DNA of 64,000 nt from Prostheceraeus crozeri (taxonomy: Eukaryota; Platyhelminthes; Polycladida; Euryleptidae), in the NCBI GenBank assembly GCA_907163375.1, contig CAJQUW010001420.1:248001-312000 (forward strand), written 5' to 3'. A model generated the notes under the pieces. That model did not search any database. It saw nothing but the letters and a program-made list of their open reading frames with translations, and was not told where the DNA came from. The translations under genes and the position numbers were made by a program. Of the stretch, positions 26,769-38,105 are shown piece after piece (position 1 is the first letter of the stretch; every line of letters begins with the position of its first letter).

Positions 26769-26807
26769 AAATAAAGCACTCAGACCTTCGGTCCTCGTGC
26801 TTTATTG
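26769..26807. repeat. short hairpin with TTCG centre
   Basis: AATAAAGCACTCAGACC is followed by TTCG and GTCCTCGTGCTTTATT, a 16-bp imperfect stem. It could be the core of a small foldback repeat. It is not a bacterial terminator in this context. Confidence 0.6.
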
Positions 26808-27304
26808 AAAGATGCATCATTTTGAGCAATGACTTGTCTCATATCATGATATCGTTATGATAATGGATATAGCTTGTAGTTTGAAATTTAGCCTGTTTCT
26901 ACAGTAATTGTCCAGTAATTTGTTTTACAGTAATTTTTACAGTTAGCCAGCTTTTACAATAATTAGCCAAAATATTCTACAGAAGTTGTCAGAAACATAA
27001 CGTAATAAAAAAAGATTTTTTGTTTTGCTTCATCTTCGAATTACAACTTTATCATAGAAGAGCATGCCTCACCACAATTATCTGAAGTAGGTTCACTTAA
27101 ATAAAACTTTTCACCATTTCACCATAGGACCATGTGAACCTAAACATTCTTTTTGCCACTCTATTATTGCTCGGTGATGTGTCATCGATTTCAGTGTTAC
27201 TTCCTTTTGAGTGACACAGAGCGGTCGAATGCATGAATAATCCATTCCTACGGCCTGATCGCACGATTTCAAAGATCATTAGTTGCACAGAAAGACCAAT
27301 AGTT

Positions 27305-27445
27305 CAAACAGCCAGAACGAGATTCTGCAAGGAACGAGGCGGAAAATGAGATTTTCCCAAAATGAATTTTCGGTTCCTCATCTTGTCAGACACGATCAAA
27401 GAAAAAACACATTTTAATGCAATAGGACGAAGATTTTTGGAAACA
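27305..27445. mobile_element. solo left arm of the 3435/16688 foldback family
   Basis: CAGCCAGAACGAGATTCTGC, GGAACGAGGC and the GATCAAAGAAAAAACACATT block match the arms of the other two copies. No right arm follows, so it is a fragment. Confidence 0.65.
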
Positions 27446-29790
27446 ATTTTTGGAAACGAGTGCGAATTGTTCACGAGTAGTGACTGTGGAAACAAGTGAC
27501 GCCTATCAAACGGTCAACATTGTTCCTGCAGCAAAATTATTACTCAGATGGCTTCTGTCTCAGGTAGCGGGTGCTCACAGAAATGACAGTTTGCTGTGCT
27601 CCTGCATGTCGAAGTGGGTACAAATGAAACAAGAAGCGATCCTGCAAACACCAATCTGTGACAATTTGTCGATTTCCTTGTTTATTGTTCAAGAACCCTG
27701 AGACATCAATTTAGATCAAAAGCATCATTGCCAACAGTGCCTTAAGCCCTGCCAACGTCTATCATTTGCTGCGACCACAGAATTAGATTCATCGGCGCGC
27801 GTCTTCGGTTTCCTAGAAAGGAAGGGTTATATGTAACCCTAATATCGAAATGGCACATCACAGAATTAGACAACTTGTTCCTTCTCGAATGGATAGTTCG
27901 TGTATCGCTTGCTATTGGAAATGGCAAACAATAAGCTGTCAGCAGAGGACACCAGGGGGCCGTATTAATAACGATAGCGCTAGCCTAGCACTACCCTAGT
28001 GCTAGCCTAGCAACAACTTCCGTATTAATAAAGGTAGCAAAAGGGTAGCGCTGGGCTAGCACTATGTCTGAGACCTAGCGCCAGGCTGTCGTATTAATAG
28101 AGATAGTAACTATCCTAGTGCTAGCCTACCACTACCCTAGCGCTATGTCCAAAATCTGGCAAATTCCCTAGCAAGGTCGAGACCTTGCTAGGGATGATGC
28201 TAGATTGAATATTTAAGAGCAATATTGAAGGATATCTAATATGATGTTTACAACATGGTAATGTTGAGCGCATTGGCTTCAAGATGGTGCATGATTTTTC
28301 TAATTTGAATAAACATATCGAATCATAAACTGCAATTATAAAAGTTATTACATAACTGAATAAATTTTGCGCTAAAATGGAATTTAAGCGACATATTCTC
28401 TTTATTCATTCCATTTTTGCACAAGACGTCCTGATAAATGAAATGGATAGTTATTTTCAACATTTAGACAACCAATATTCCTATTTATGAATTTCACTTA
28501 ATGACGACAAAATGCATTATCATTGATACTATTTGCTTGCGTATGAAGTAATGCAACAGTGCTAATATTCCGTAATTTTCATGGTTTTTCAATTTACTGA
28601 CTTGACCTTCATAATCGTTGATAAATTTGAATGATAATGAAATTGTGATGAAATAGTGTGCTTAAAATTGCTAAGTAATCGAACTGTAATTATTTTATCT
28701 CAGTAGCCTGATAAGAATCAAAATGTATTGCCGATAAATTGACAAACATTTTTCTCTCCAGAAAGCTTTAAAAAGTAATTCAGAATAATAGAAGCAATTC
28801 AGAAAGTAAGAAGAAAACTCCCAATCAATACATCCGACACTGCTAATGATTTGATCAAAATGTTCTAGATAGGAATTACAATAAAATATTATATTTTACT
28901 CGTATTTATATGTAGTGACTTGTTCACAATGTAATAAGTCAGACAATTCGAGGAATTTATTTTCTGACATTTCATTTTCAGATTTTAAGTAGAGCAATCA
29001 TGGCATGAGAGGATCCCACTGCGCTTAGATATTAATTGTTAAGAATTAATTGCCAATACCTGCCAAAATAATGAGACAGACTACATATTGAGTTGGACTG
29101 CCATTGCTCCATCGTGGGCGGTAGGAGGGCCGTCATGTTGTGTCATTTACTTGGCAACATAGGTGCTTCTGTTGTTAACCACCCTCCCCCCCGCACATTT
29201 CTGTTGTTGACACTCGGAGGTGTTGCATCGTCAACGAGCTTCTCTTGCTCCTACGGGCAGTCTCACTAACGTCGCATAGCGTTGAGTGTGTAAAACTCCT
29301 CTTATCTGACTTGTAGAGCATTTACAGCCTCAGAATTAGACAACTGCTCGTCATTTGTCTGTAGACAACAATCACACGAAGTTCATGATCACAGCTGTAC
29401 CTTGTATTCTAACTGAGCATCCATGGGACCAATCCTTCATCCCAGGGTTCAAGTAAGACTTCTCAGTCGTGCTGTAGTGTCACTCAGTGACAGATCAAGT
29501 CTATTCTAACCCGATGTGACTAACTTTGGCGAAATTTAATGATTTTGGAAAACTTGGAAAATGTGGGGGTGCGAAAGAATACGAGTAGAAGTACCGCAAC
29601 ATATTATTAGAAATGTATTCTACACTGCTTCTACACTTTCAAATTTAGCTACTTATTATGTTACATTAATAATCGGAAGATCACAAGGATTGAATGAGTC
29701 CCACTTCATGCATCGAATTATTCAACCATTATTCATAAGCAAGGATTTATATATTTTATGTTTTATCTTCTCTGAATGATAAGTGTCAAC

Positions 29791-30312
29791 CACAGAATTA
29801 GACAGTTCGTCTCTTCTTCCGTTTGACCAGAAAGGAAGCATTGAAATATGCAGCATTGATGAAATGGCACAATCTCCTGACTAAATACCATAGCAATCGA
29901 ACAATGAGCAGCCAGTTCAACATTAAACACGACAAAAAAACAAAGTTTCAGTGAATGTCATCAAGCGGATCACACAGCAGAGAGTCACATTCGATGTCAA
30001 GTTCTACAGAGAAGTTTGTGAACGTTTTTTTCATGCGCCTGCTAACTTTTTTAAAAATGATCGGAGGGCCTAACATTATCGAGAATACTTTTACGCAATG
30101 ATCTGAATTCTTCGAATCTGAAGGAATTGTGGCGATCAGAGCATTTTAAAGGAATTCAAAGCAATCCGCAAGCGACGCACGACTATATTTCCTATCTCTG
30201 TAAGGTATTAAAAATTTCTTTTTGCCCACTTATTAAGTTCCTGCATGTGCCATCTTTTTGAATCAGTTTGCACTTCTAGCAAAGTGATACGATTAAACAA
30301 TCTAATTCTGTG
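29791..30312. mobile_element. 522-bp element with perfect 8-bp target duplication GTGTCAAC
   Basis: The ends are CACAGAATTAGACAG and, in reverse complement, CACAGAATTAGATTG. GTGTCAAC abuts both ends (29783-29790 and 30313-30320). An uninterrupted relative of the target, AATGATAAGTGTCAACAGG, lies at 30855-30873 and confirms the insertion point to the base. The 8-bp duplication suggests the hAT superfamily. It is non-coding. Confidence 0.9.
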
Positions 30313-30499
30313 GTGTCAACAGTCGGGAAGGAGAGACGATAATCGATTTGATCTACGACAATCAGCCTTCTATTGTTAACGCCGAACGCGCGCGAATGTA
30401 CAAGTTTTCTCTCGAAGTGAGCGTCTAATTGACAGATTTCTATATTCCACATTTTCGCTACTGTTCGGCCTGATCATAATCCAGCAAAATTATAGGGAC

Positions 30500-31010
30500 T
30501 GTTTTAAAATTTCGTTGAGTTAATTTAAGTTCGCTATTACAGTAATCATAATTGGGAGTTCAAAACACGTGCGGAGATGTCAAGTAGCTAAAATTCTTAA
30601 ATTTTTCCTTTCAACCGCAAATAGTTCACTGCTGAAATTCGCCTCACACTTCACTCTATTGTGTATGACGTTTAACACTGCAAGCCAAGGACGTCATCAT
30701 ATTCATTTACTGTATAGAATGTATTCTTTTTTTCTTAACTTGCAAAATTAGATCATTCTGATGTCATATTGAAGATCGGGAGATGATGTCGATTAAAATG
30801 AGGCCCATTTCATGTATTGAACTATTTAACAATAATTTTGATGTTTTATCTTCTCTGAATGATAAGTGTCAACAGGCGGGAATGAAGGAAACTGCTCTGA
30901 TCTCCGACATGCACACTTGTGTTGTTAACACTGAACGCGCGCGCTTTCACTCGGAATGTGCGTCAAATTGCCAGATTTCTATGACTCGATTGCCGGGCGT
31001 GAGAGCAGAT
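30500..31010 (+). repeat. second arm of a segmental duplication (empty site)
   Basis: TTTTATCTTCTCTGAATGATAAGTGTCAAC and the downstream words GTTAACACTGAACGCGCGCG, TGCGTC and CCAGATTTCTAT parallel 29755-29790 plus 30313-30450, where the 29791 element interrupts. The duplication is diverged outside these blocks, so its left limit is approximate. Confidence 0.65.
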
Positions 31011-31613
31011 GGTGAATGCAGCTGCGCTCTGAATCGGCACGTCAATGAAACTTGATCTAGCATTAACTGGCGTCAGAGTTGACGCTAGGCTTTCTCTATT
31101 AATACCCCTAGTAGCAACTTGCCTAGCGCTACCCCTAGGAAATGTTATAGCAAATGCTAGCTAGCTTTATTAATACAGCCCCAGAGCCAGTGGAAGATGT
31201 GTGCGTGCTGTGATATCACTTCGCAAACACCAAAACACACCGCTGTTTGGCTAACATTCGATTCAGTGTATGTATTATGCAGTAAAGAATGGTGAGAAGA
31301 CGATGGTGAAATCCTCAAGTGAACTAATTTTCGTACACCTGCTACTTTTTTAATAATGAATGTAAGGGCCAACATTATGGAGAAAACTTATGCGCAGTAA
31401 TCTGAATTCTTCGAATCTGAAGGAATTGTGGCAATCGAATTACTTTGCTGGAACTCACATTAATCCGCAAGCGACGCACGACTTTTTCCTATCTCTGTAT
31501 GGTATTAGGAATTCCTTTTTGCCCACTTAGTTGGTTCCTCGATGTGCCATCAATTTCGAATTAATCACACTTCTAGCAAACCGAAATAGATAAACAAAAT
31601 ATTTAATTCTGTA

Positions 31614-32781
31614 CACTGATTTTACCCAAGTTTTTGACAAGAGTTTACCCACTTCACCAACTGTGCTTTTATGAAGTGTAGTGTCACCAGATATCAACGT
31701 CTAATTCCACTAGAACTAACGTTTTTCAGGTATTTCTTGTCTAACATCCTTAGGAGAGGAGGTGTGTCTCAGATAGAAGGTGTGTGAGGGCATGTTGTCT
31801 TTCTCTATTCTCTCTTCCGGTTCAGTTTCAACGTGCCGGGTTTTAGGATTGTATGTCAACTCTGATCTGTGAGCTGATGTAGCGATCGACAGCTGTAAAT
31901 CATTGCTTTACTTAGGGTCGTGACATCTTTGCTATTATTCCACTCCATTCAACCTTGCATGATGGACAACGAGACCCCTCTATCCATATTAGACTGTTTG
32001 TATGAACAGAAAAGAGGATTTCTCTTTTAACACGGTGCATATTCAGCAGACACTAAAAATAATTCATTACAAGATCTGCATGCAATTAAATTCTAAAATT
32101 GTCAAAGGATAATCCAGTGGGTGATTATCTGGGACGAAGTTATAGGAATCGTTTATTTGATCAATATTTGATATCTCATATAGAAATTCCAATATCCTTT
32201 GATTCTCATCGGTCCATTTGCTGGAAAATTCAACATTCTGGGAAATGTGACTGCGTATAATTCTTCCTATGTGGTATACTTCCCTAGTATATATGATGGG
32301 TAATATAATATTGAAGTTAACCTCGTAATAATAGACTGATCCAAGGCGTCATAAATGCCAACAATGGTCGAATAAGTCATATTCACGCTTTTACATGTAT
32401 ATATTAAGGGATTTCCTAAATGTAGACCATATCCATAGTTTAGCAAAATTCTATGCGGTTTAATAATAACAAGTGTTTATTGAATGAAAATGATAATCGA
32501 AAGCTAGAAGAAAATATACTGACAAAGAACGAAATGCTTAACTGGACAAGTATCGCTGTGATGAGGCATGCAAAGGTTACTAAAACCTTCCACTCCTAAC
32601 TCATCGTTGATGAGCCCGGTTACAAAAGGAAGATAAATTTTTTGCTTCAAGGTTCAGCAGTATTGAGGGTGTGGCATCTCAGAGGGTATAAAAATTCCCA
32701 TCAAAAATTTTACAATGAGATGAAAAATGATTTTGTGCTTGCCCACGATGAGTATATGATATTATGAATTACATATGTATA
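31614..32781. other. no gene recognised
   Basis: AT-rich DNA with no open frame or repeat that I can support. Confidence 0.5.
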
Positions 32782-32990
32782 TATACGACAAATAGTAACC
32801 CACGCACAAGGCAAAAAGAAAAAGCACAATTTTGTTTTGTAGCCCAAAACGGTTTCACCTGTGTTCCAGGCTTCTCACGGGCAACTGAATTATATTACAA
32901 AAATTCGAACTGAAGCATGCAAATGATCAACATAACATGTTAATATATGTTGTTTTTATATGTTCTGCGTGGGTTACTATTTGTCGTATA
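32782..32990. repeat. 25-bp inverted repeat pair enclosing 159 bp
   Basis: TATACGACAAATAGTAACCC (from 32782) is mirrored by GGGTTACTATTTGTCGTATA (to 32990). The enclosed text has AAAACGGTTTCACCTGTG, reminiscent of the GAAACCGGT box near the 3' end of Penelope-like elements (compare 35648). It may be part of a Penelope terminal repeat lying upstream of the cluster. Confidence 0.6.
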
Positions 32991-33059
32991 AATTTCCATT
33001 TTTTGATTTCACTATATTATATATATATATCAAAATAAATTGATGAACATAGCTTGTTT

Positions 33060-33635
33060 ATGTTCTCGCTTGCCCATAACAAGAATAACCCGAAAATTTT
33101 CAATGATTTAATTCAACCAATATCCAATTATTTAAGATTGAACGACTTATTCAAGAACTGTACAATAAAAGCCTCATATAAGCAACCGAAATCATTAATT
33201 TCTTTGTTGAACAACAACAATCGGAAAACCATTAATGGAATAACTAAATGTGATAATAAGCTATGCAAAACATGTGAAACCATGATAACAGGAAGAACGA
33301 TTCATTTTACAAATGCTGGAAAAACCTTTGACATAAGAAATAATTTCAATTGTAAATCATCAAATATTATCTATAGATTGGAATGTTCATGCGGACAGTA
33401 TTACATCGGTCAAACGGGCGACACATTTAATCACAGAATGACATTGCATCACCAATATATCACCAATCAACATTATACCGTGTTAAAAGTCAGTAAACAC
33501 ATAAGTGACTGTAGAGGAAAATTCAAGTTGGTCCCCTTCTATCAACTACCGCCTACGGCAACCAAGATTGAGTGAGAACATAAAGAAGCTATGTTCATCA
33601 ATTTGTTTCGGCCTTCTTTGAATAGTAATTGTTGA
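33060..33635 (+). pseudogene. GIY-YIG unit A of a Penelope-like element (in-frame TGA)
   Basis: The first 171 codons encode a GIY-YIG endonuclease tail. A Cys cluster (C64, C69, C72) comes before the nuclease core, which has IIY at 103-105, then CSCGQYYIGQTG with YIG at 115-117 and R126 on the following helix. A TGA then interrupts the frame. Reading on gives EHKEAMFINLFRPSLN, the usual C-terminal ending of this family, up to a second stop at 33633-33635. CGA to TGA (CpG decay) is the likely cause. No reverse transcriptase precedes it. The ATG is not reliable as a natural start, because the domain normally sits inside a longer protein. A copy about 99% identical lies at 36052-36627. Confidence 0.85.
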
Positions 33636-33800
33636 GTACTTTCATTTTAGATACGGTATCTTAATGATTTTCATATATCTATCTTTATAATTTGTAAATG
33701 ATTCTATGTAACATACTTATTTCATTCTATGCAGCGCCTTGAAAAGCGAGACAACTCGTGAAATCGATCGGCAGCATAATTAAACTCAGTTTGAGGTACC
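33636..33800 (+). repeat. terminal repeat segment of Penelope unit A
   Basis: 33602-33800 recurs directly at 36594-36791 and in reverse complement at 35835-36020. It contains CCTTGAAAAG, a CGAG-ACAA-CTCG stem, TGAAATCGATCGG and a GGTACC box. This arrangement of direct and inverted terminal repeats is known for Penelope-like elements. Confidence 0.75.
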
Positions 33801-35554
33801 CTTCTTGGAAAAGTCTATAATTGTTACACCCGTCGATAAAGGTAGTAGTTGGATGATTTTACCGACAAATCATTATGAAGCTGAGGCGTATCGTCAATTA
33901 TCCAATGAAACGCACTATGTTCCTCTTGATATTGACATAGATCCTCATGTACGTCGTAGGCTTATGAATTTGTTATCCGTTCTCCGGTCAAAAGGTTTTT
34001 TGTCTAATCGAGAATGTTTGGCCTTAGAACCATCTAATAATGATAGAGTACGTAAATTTTATTTGCTTCCAAAAGCACATAAAAGTCATTGGATATTTTC
34101 TTCTATGCCTCCTGGCAGGCCTATTGTTAATGATTGTGGGAGCGTGACTAGAACCTGTGCTACTCTTTTGGAGTATTTTTTGGCTCCCTTGGCCCGTGTT
34201 AGTAAGAGTTTTGTTCGTGACTCCATGCATGTCATCTCTCTCCTTCATGACATTGAAGTAAAAACACAGACTTTCCTTGTGACTTTAGACATAAGCTCAC
34301 TTTACACTAACATTCCGACCGAGGAAGGAGTTGCTGCTGTGGGGAGAGCCTTTTTAAAATTTCCGGACAGTAAGAGGCCTGATTTAACTCTTCTTACCAT
34401 GCTGAAAATTATCCTGAACAATAATAATTTTGCGTTTCGAGGTGAAAAGTTTTTGCAAGTGCAGGGGACTGCGATGGGTTGCCCATTCGGTCCTTCATAC
34501 GCAAATATTTTTTTAACTGACTGGGAAGAAAAACTGTTGCTTTGTGATAAACATCCATCTTTTTGGATACGATTTATTGATGATGTTTTTCTGACCTGGG
34601 ATTTTTCACAAAGTGAATTGTTTGTGTTTTGCGATTTTGTAAATAATCTGTTTCCTACAATCAATGTTGAAATGTCATTTGATCTGCGCAAAATGCGTTT
34701 TTTTGGACCTTCTACTGTATAAATCCAACCATAAAGTTTTGTTCCGAGTGGATTTTAAGCCCACGGATACTCATTGCATTTTATCTCAATCGTCGTTTCA
34801 CCCACCTCATGTATTTCGTTCAATTTTGTTTAGTCAAATTTACAGGTGGGCAACACATTGTGCTACGTATGAAGATTTCAAGAGTGTTAAAAATAGTGTA
34901 CAACCAAGATGGATGGCTCAAGGTTATTCCAGAAGCTCCATCAGAGATGCTGTAAGAAAGGTATTAGGACTGACTTTGCAATCGCCGACAGCTTGGGAAA
35001 CTGGCTTCTTCCCTTGTGATTGCGACACTTGCCTTTTTGGAATCGGTACAAAATCTGTTGTAAGTAGTGTAAATAATAACAAGTTTTTAATTGTACATAG
35101 ACTTACCTGTAAATCGGAAAATGTTATTTATTTGATTTTATGCAAGCGTTGTAAAGTGCAATATGTCGGCCAGACTTCGAGACCTGTATCAAGAAGAATA
35201 GCCGAGCATTTGCGAAATATAAAAACGTTTTATTGTACATCTGTATCCAAGCATTTTACCGAATCTTGTATGTTATCCGATTTTTCTTTTGTTGTCCTGG
35301 AACATTGTCCAGATGAGAAGAAGAGACTAAAAAAGGAAAATCGTTGGATCAAAAGACTAAATACTTTGCACCCGAATGGGTTGAACCAGGAACTTAATAA
35401 ATTGTCAGATGTGCATCTTATTGTTCCATACAGCCATTGTAGCAATCGCGTCATCCGATATTGTCAAAAGCAGCTTTCTACATGTCATACAAATATCTGT
35501 CAATCGCTGACGATGCACCCTAATCTTTGTCATTCTCTGTCTGTTAATCGATAA
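33801..35554 (+). pseudogene. Penelope-like reverse transcriptase plus GIY-YIG endonuclease, frameshifted
   Basis: The 5' frame (33805-34722) has the N-terminal VDKG motif (residues 10-13), YLLPKAHK 86-93, GRPIV 104-108, LDISSLYTNIP 161-171, GTAMGCPFGPSYANIF 221-236 and the catalytic FIDDVF 257-262. The second frame (34664-35554) continues with LDLLLYKS, FKPTDTHC, a Cys cluster FPCDCDTC, then VIYLILC and QYVGQTSR with EH following, the GIY-YIG nuclease. One extra T in a run of seven near 34700 separates the frames. Otherwise both are open, so the copy is young. The region upstream of VDKG is missing at a sharp junction with unit A (33800/33801). Confidence 0.9.
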
Positions 35555-35819
35555 GTGCCATGTAATTCACTTACTGTGCTTGATTTGTTCACTTTGGCTC
35601 TAACAACTTGCCTGTGTATGTGGAATTGAAAAAGTTTTCTCAAAACGAAACCGGTCTTCCACGAACAATTTGTTTTACAAACTTACCACCTGATACCTGG
35701 GTTATAAGGTCGGCGTGAGGATCCTTGGAGTGGATTTATCTGCTCTTAAGATATATATTTATATATATCTATACATATATATAAGTAAAATGGTAGAAAT
35801 TGTAAAGGTTATTGTATCG
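35555..35819 (+). other. 3' untranslated part of the Penelope-like element
   Basis: Non-coding tail with CGAAACCGGTCTTCC at 35646, then AT-rich text (ATATATATTTATATATAT) up to the next unit's inverted repeat. Confidence 0.6.
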
Positions 35820-36808
35820 AAAAATAAAAACTAGAAGGGTACCTCAAACTGAGTTTAATTATGCTGCCGATCGATTTCACGAGTTGTCTCGCTTTTCAAG
35901 GCACTGTATAGAATGAAATAAGTATGTTACATAGAATCATTTACAAATTATAAAGATAGATATATGAAAATCATTAAGATATCTAAAATGAAAGTACTCA
36001 ACAATTACTATTCAAAGAAGGCCAAAATAAATTGATGAACATAGCTTGTTTATGTTCTCGCTTGCCCATAACAAGAATAACCCGAAAATTTTCAATGATT
36101 TAATTCAACCAATATCCAATTATTTAAGATTGAACGACTTATTCAAGAACTGTACAATAAAAGCCTCATATAAGCAACCGAAATCATTAATTTCTTTGTT
36201 GAACAACAACAATCGGAAAACCATTAATGGAATAACTAAATGTGATAATAAGCTATGCAAAACATGTGAAACCATGATAACAGGAAGAACGATTCATTTT
36301 ACAAATGCTGGAAAAACCTTTGACATAAGAAATAATTTCAATTGTAAATCATCAAATATTATCTATAGATTGGAATGTTCATGCGGACAGTATTACATCG
36401 GTCAAACGGGCGACACATTTAATCACAGAATGACATTGCACCACCAATATATCACCAATCAACATTATACCGTGTTAAAAGTCAGTAAACACGTAAGTGA
36501 CTGTGGAGGAAAATTCAAGTTGGTCCCCTTCTATCAACTACCGCCTACGGCAACCAAGATTGAGTGAGAACATAAACAAGCTATGTTCATCAATTTGTTT
36601 CGGCCTTCTTTGAATAGTAATTGTTGAGTACTTTCATTTTAGATACGGTATCTTAATGATTTTCATATATCTATCTTTATAATTTGTAAATGATTCTATG
36701 TAACATACTTATTTCATTCTATGCAGCGCCTTGAAAAGCGAGACAACTCGTGAAATCGATCGGCAGCATAATTAAACTCAGTTTGAGGTACCCTTCTAGT
36801 TTTTGTTT

Positions 36809-36811
<3 letters not shown>
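35820..36811. mobile_element. Penelope-related unit C: GIY-YIG frame between 230-bp inverted repeats
   Basis: 35820-36056 is the reverse complement of about 36568-36811, from AAAAACTAGAAGGGTACC to GGTACCCTTCTAGTTTTTG. So the whole 990-bp unit is a giant hairpin with the nuclease frame as its loop. There is no reverse transcriptase inside. Inverted terminal repeats are known in Penelope-like elements, but a unit reduced to the endonuclease is unusual. It is bordered on the right by a TA microsatellite. Confidence 0.8.
36052..36627 (+). pseudogene. GIY-YIG unit C, near-identical to unit A, same in-frame TGA
   Basis: The protein and DNA match unit A except for a handful of substitutions (for example HVSDCGG for HISDCRG, and AAACAAG for AAAGAAG after the stop). 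The same TGA lies at the same codon, so the mutation predates the copying, unless the stop is read through. The Cys cluster, IIY and YIG motifs and the C-terminal FRPSLN ending are retained. Confidence 0.85.

Positions 36812-36839
<28 letters not shown>
36812..36839. repeat. TA microsatellite at the 3' edge of the minus-strand Penelope copy
   Basis: Fourteen uninterrupted TA units between unit C and the minus-strand copy that ends just to the right. Confidence 0.9.
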
Positions 36840-36843
<4 letters not shown>

Positions 36844-36997
36844 TTTGTTTAATCAGAGAAAAATAGCTTGTATTGGTACTCGGAGTTTCATGTATGTGGT
36901 CATACAATCATCAGCCAAATGAACATTGCAATCTACAGCTTTTGGTTAATATCACAGATAGCCTAAATAGTAGTCAGAAGTGTGCGGGGCGTAAAAT

Positions 36998-38105
36998 TCA
37001 CAGTCTGAAGTTAGCAAGCAAGTGCTTGTTTCTGCGCCGACACTTTGACACCAGTTCACTTCTCCTGTTTGATAATTTGCCAGTCTGATGCGTCAGAATG
37101 AAATATTTTTCATAAAGACACAAATCACATTTTGATACACCAGGCTCGAATGGCTTGCACCTCCTTCTTATTGACCATACTACTTTAGGATTTTTATTGC
37201 CTTCTTTTAATTTCCAATATTCTTTTGATAGTTCAGTTTCACTTTTGTATTTCTCATGATTGAAAGATTTTTTGTGATTCGCAAATCTTAATTTGAAAGT
37301 TCCTTCACATATCCCGATGTATTTTCTGTCTTCATATTTGGAGTCGTCGCAGGAGATTGTTGCTTCATACACCATATTCTTTGTGAGACATTCGTTTCTC
37401 AGGGGGCATTGCTCTTTTTTAAGACAGTTACACATTTTATCATCATTTGATTTCCCTTCTTTTTCCATTACTTTCTTGTTATGTCCGTTAATAATCTGCT
37501 TCACGTTTGGCATGCGGCTGTAGCTCAATTTGATTGTATTGCGGTTGAATATCTTCCTGTACATGTGGTCTTTGTGAAAGTGCTTATCAATTAGAGCAAG
37601 AAATATCCGACCAATGTTTGTAGAAACACTCTTGCTATATGGAGGTTATAAACCATATAATCTCTCTTTTTCGATTTTTCTTCTCTTGTCGACTTTTATT
37701 TTTCTCTTGTTGACTTTTATTTTCAGTACTCTGATAGGTGAGCTTGTGCGTGTAACCATTGTTGTGCAGCATTTTCTGATAAAAATCAGCTGAGTCGTTG
37801 AATGTGCTCTCGTTTGATGATAACTCAAATAACCGCTTTTCTACAATTGTGGGTATTTGCTTAATAATACACTGAGGATGATTGGACTTGGCGTTAATGT
37901 ACAAAACATCTTGTTCTGGTTTCCGGAAAGGCTTGTACGTTCCATCATTAAGGTCTAAAGTGATGTCCAAGTAATTCACAATCTTGAGATTGCATGATAT
38001 GTCCAAGTGGAGTCCATAATACTTGAAGATTTCGTGAAACCTCTTTCTAATTATGTCAGCTTGGCGTCCAGTGATGTTATTAAAGTAGGCCAAACCATCA
38101 TCCCG
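36998..38105 (-). pseudogene. Penelope-like element D: reverse transcriptase C-terminus plus GIY-YIG
   Basis: Reading leftward from 38105, the sequence begins at the catalytic YRDDGLAYF motif. It continues with the thumb region (VNYLDITLDL, YKPFRKP, LYINAKSNHP) and then a one-base frame change with a TAA near 37640, after which SKSVSTNIGR and IDKHF follow. The nuclease frame has the Cys cluster CNCLKKEQCPLRNECL, then MVYEA and KYIGICEGTFKLRF with a downstream HKKSF, and ends with SKCDLCLYEKYF. Everything before YRDD is missing, cut exactly at the TA microsatellite. It is dead and belongs to a different lineage from units A-C. Confidence 0.9.

Larger units (their letters stand above)
27956..31181. 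mobile_element. 3.2-kb Harbinger-like element inserted in the older element
   Basis: The ends are GGGGCCGTATTAATA at the left and TATTAATACAGCCC at the right, inverted repeats of about 14 bp. Both subterminal regions are dense in CTAGCGCTA/CCTAGC words. The direct CAG at 27953-27955 and 31182-31184 fits a 3-bp duplication. GGG-starting ends with GTATT..ATA and a 3-bp duplication are typical of PIF/Harbinger. I find no transposase or Myb-like gene inside, so it is non-autonomous. It contains the tandemly duplicated segment and the insertion at 29791-30312. Confidence 0.65.
27776..31613. mobile_element. older element of the CACAGAATTAGA family, split by a later insertion
   Basis: The left part (27776-27955) begins CACAGAATTAGATT and matches the start of the intact copy at 29791. 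The right part (31182-31613) matches the second half of that copy (GAATTCTTCGAATCTGAAGG, AATCCGCAAGCGACGCACG) and ends TTTAATTCTGTA. Between the two lies a 3.2-kb Harbinger-like element. The outer 8-bp duplication is no longer recognisable, consistent with greater age. A second CACAGAATTAGA at 27859-27870 is unexplained. Confidence 0.75.

Noticed and set aside
26769-26807. Hairpin with TTCG loop as a terminator
   Set aside because: Rho-independent terminators do not apply in a eukaryotic genome, and no T tract in the right place is associated with a gene end.
33060-33635. Selenoprotein or recoded TGA as the preferred reading
   Set aside because: No selenocysteine insertion element is seen, and arginine CGA decay explains the codon more simply in a dead retroelement.
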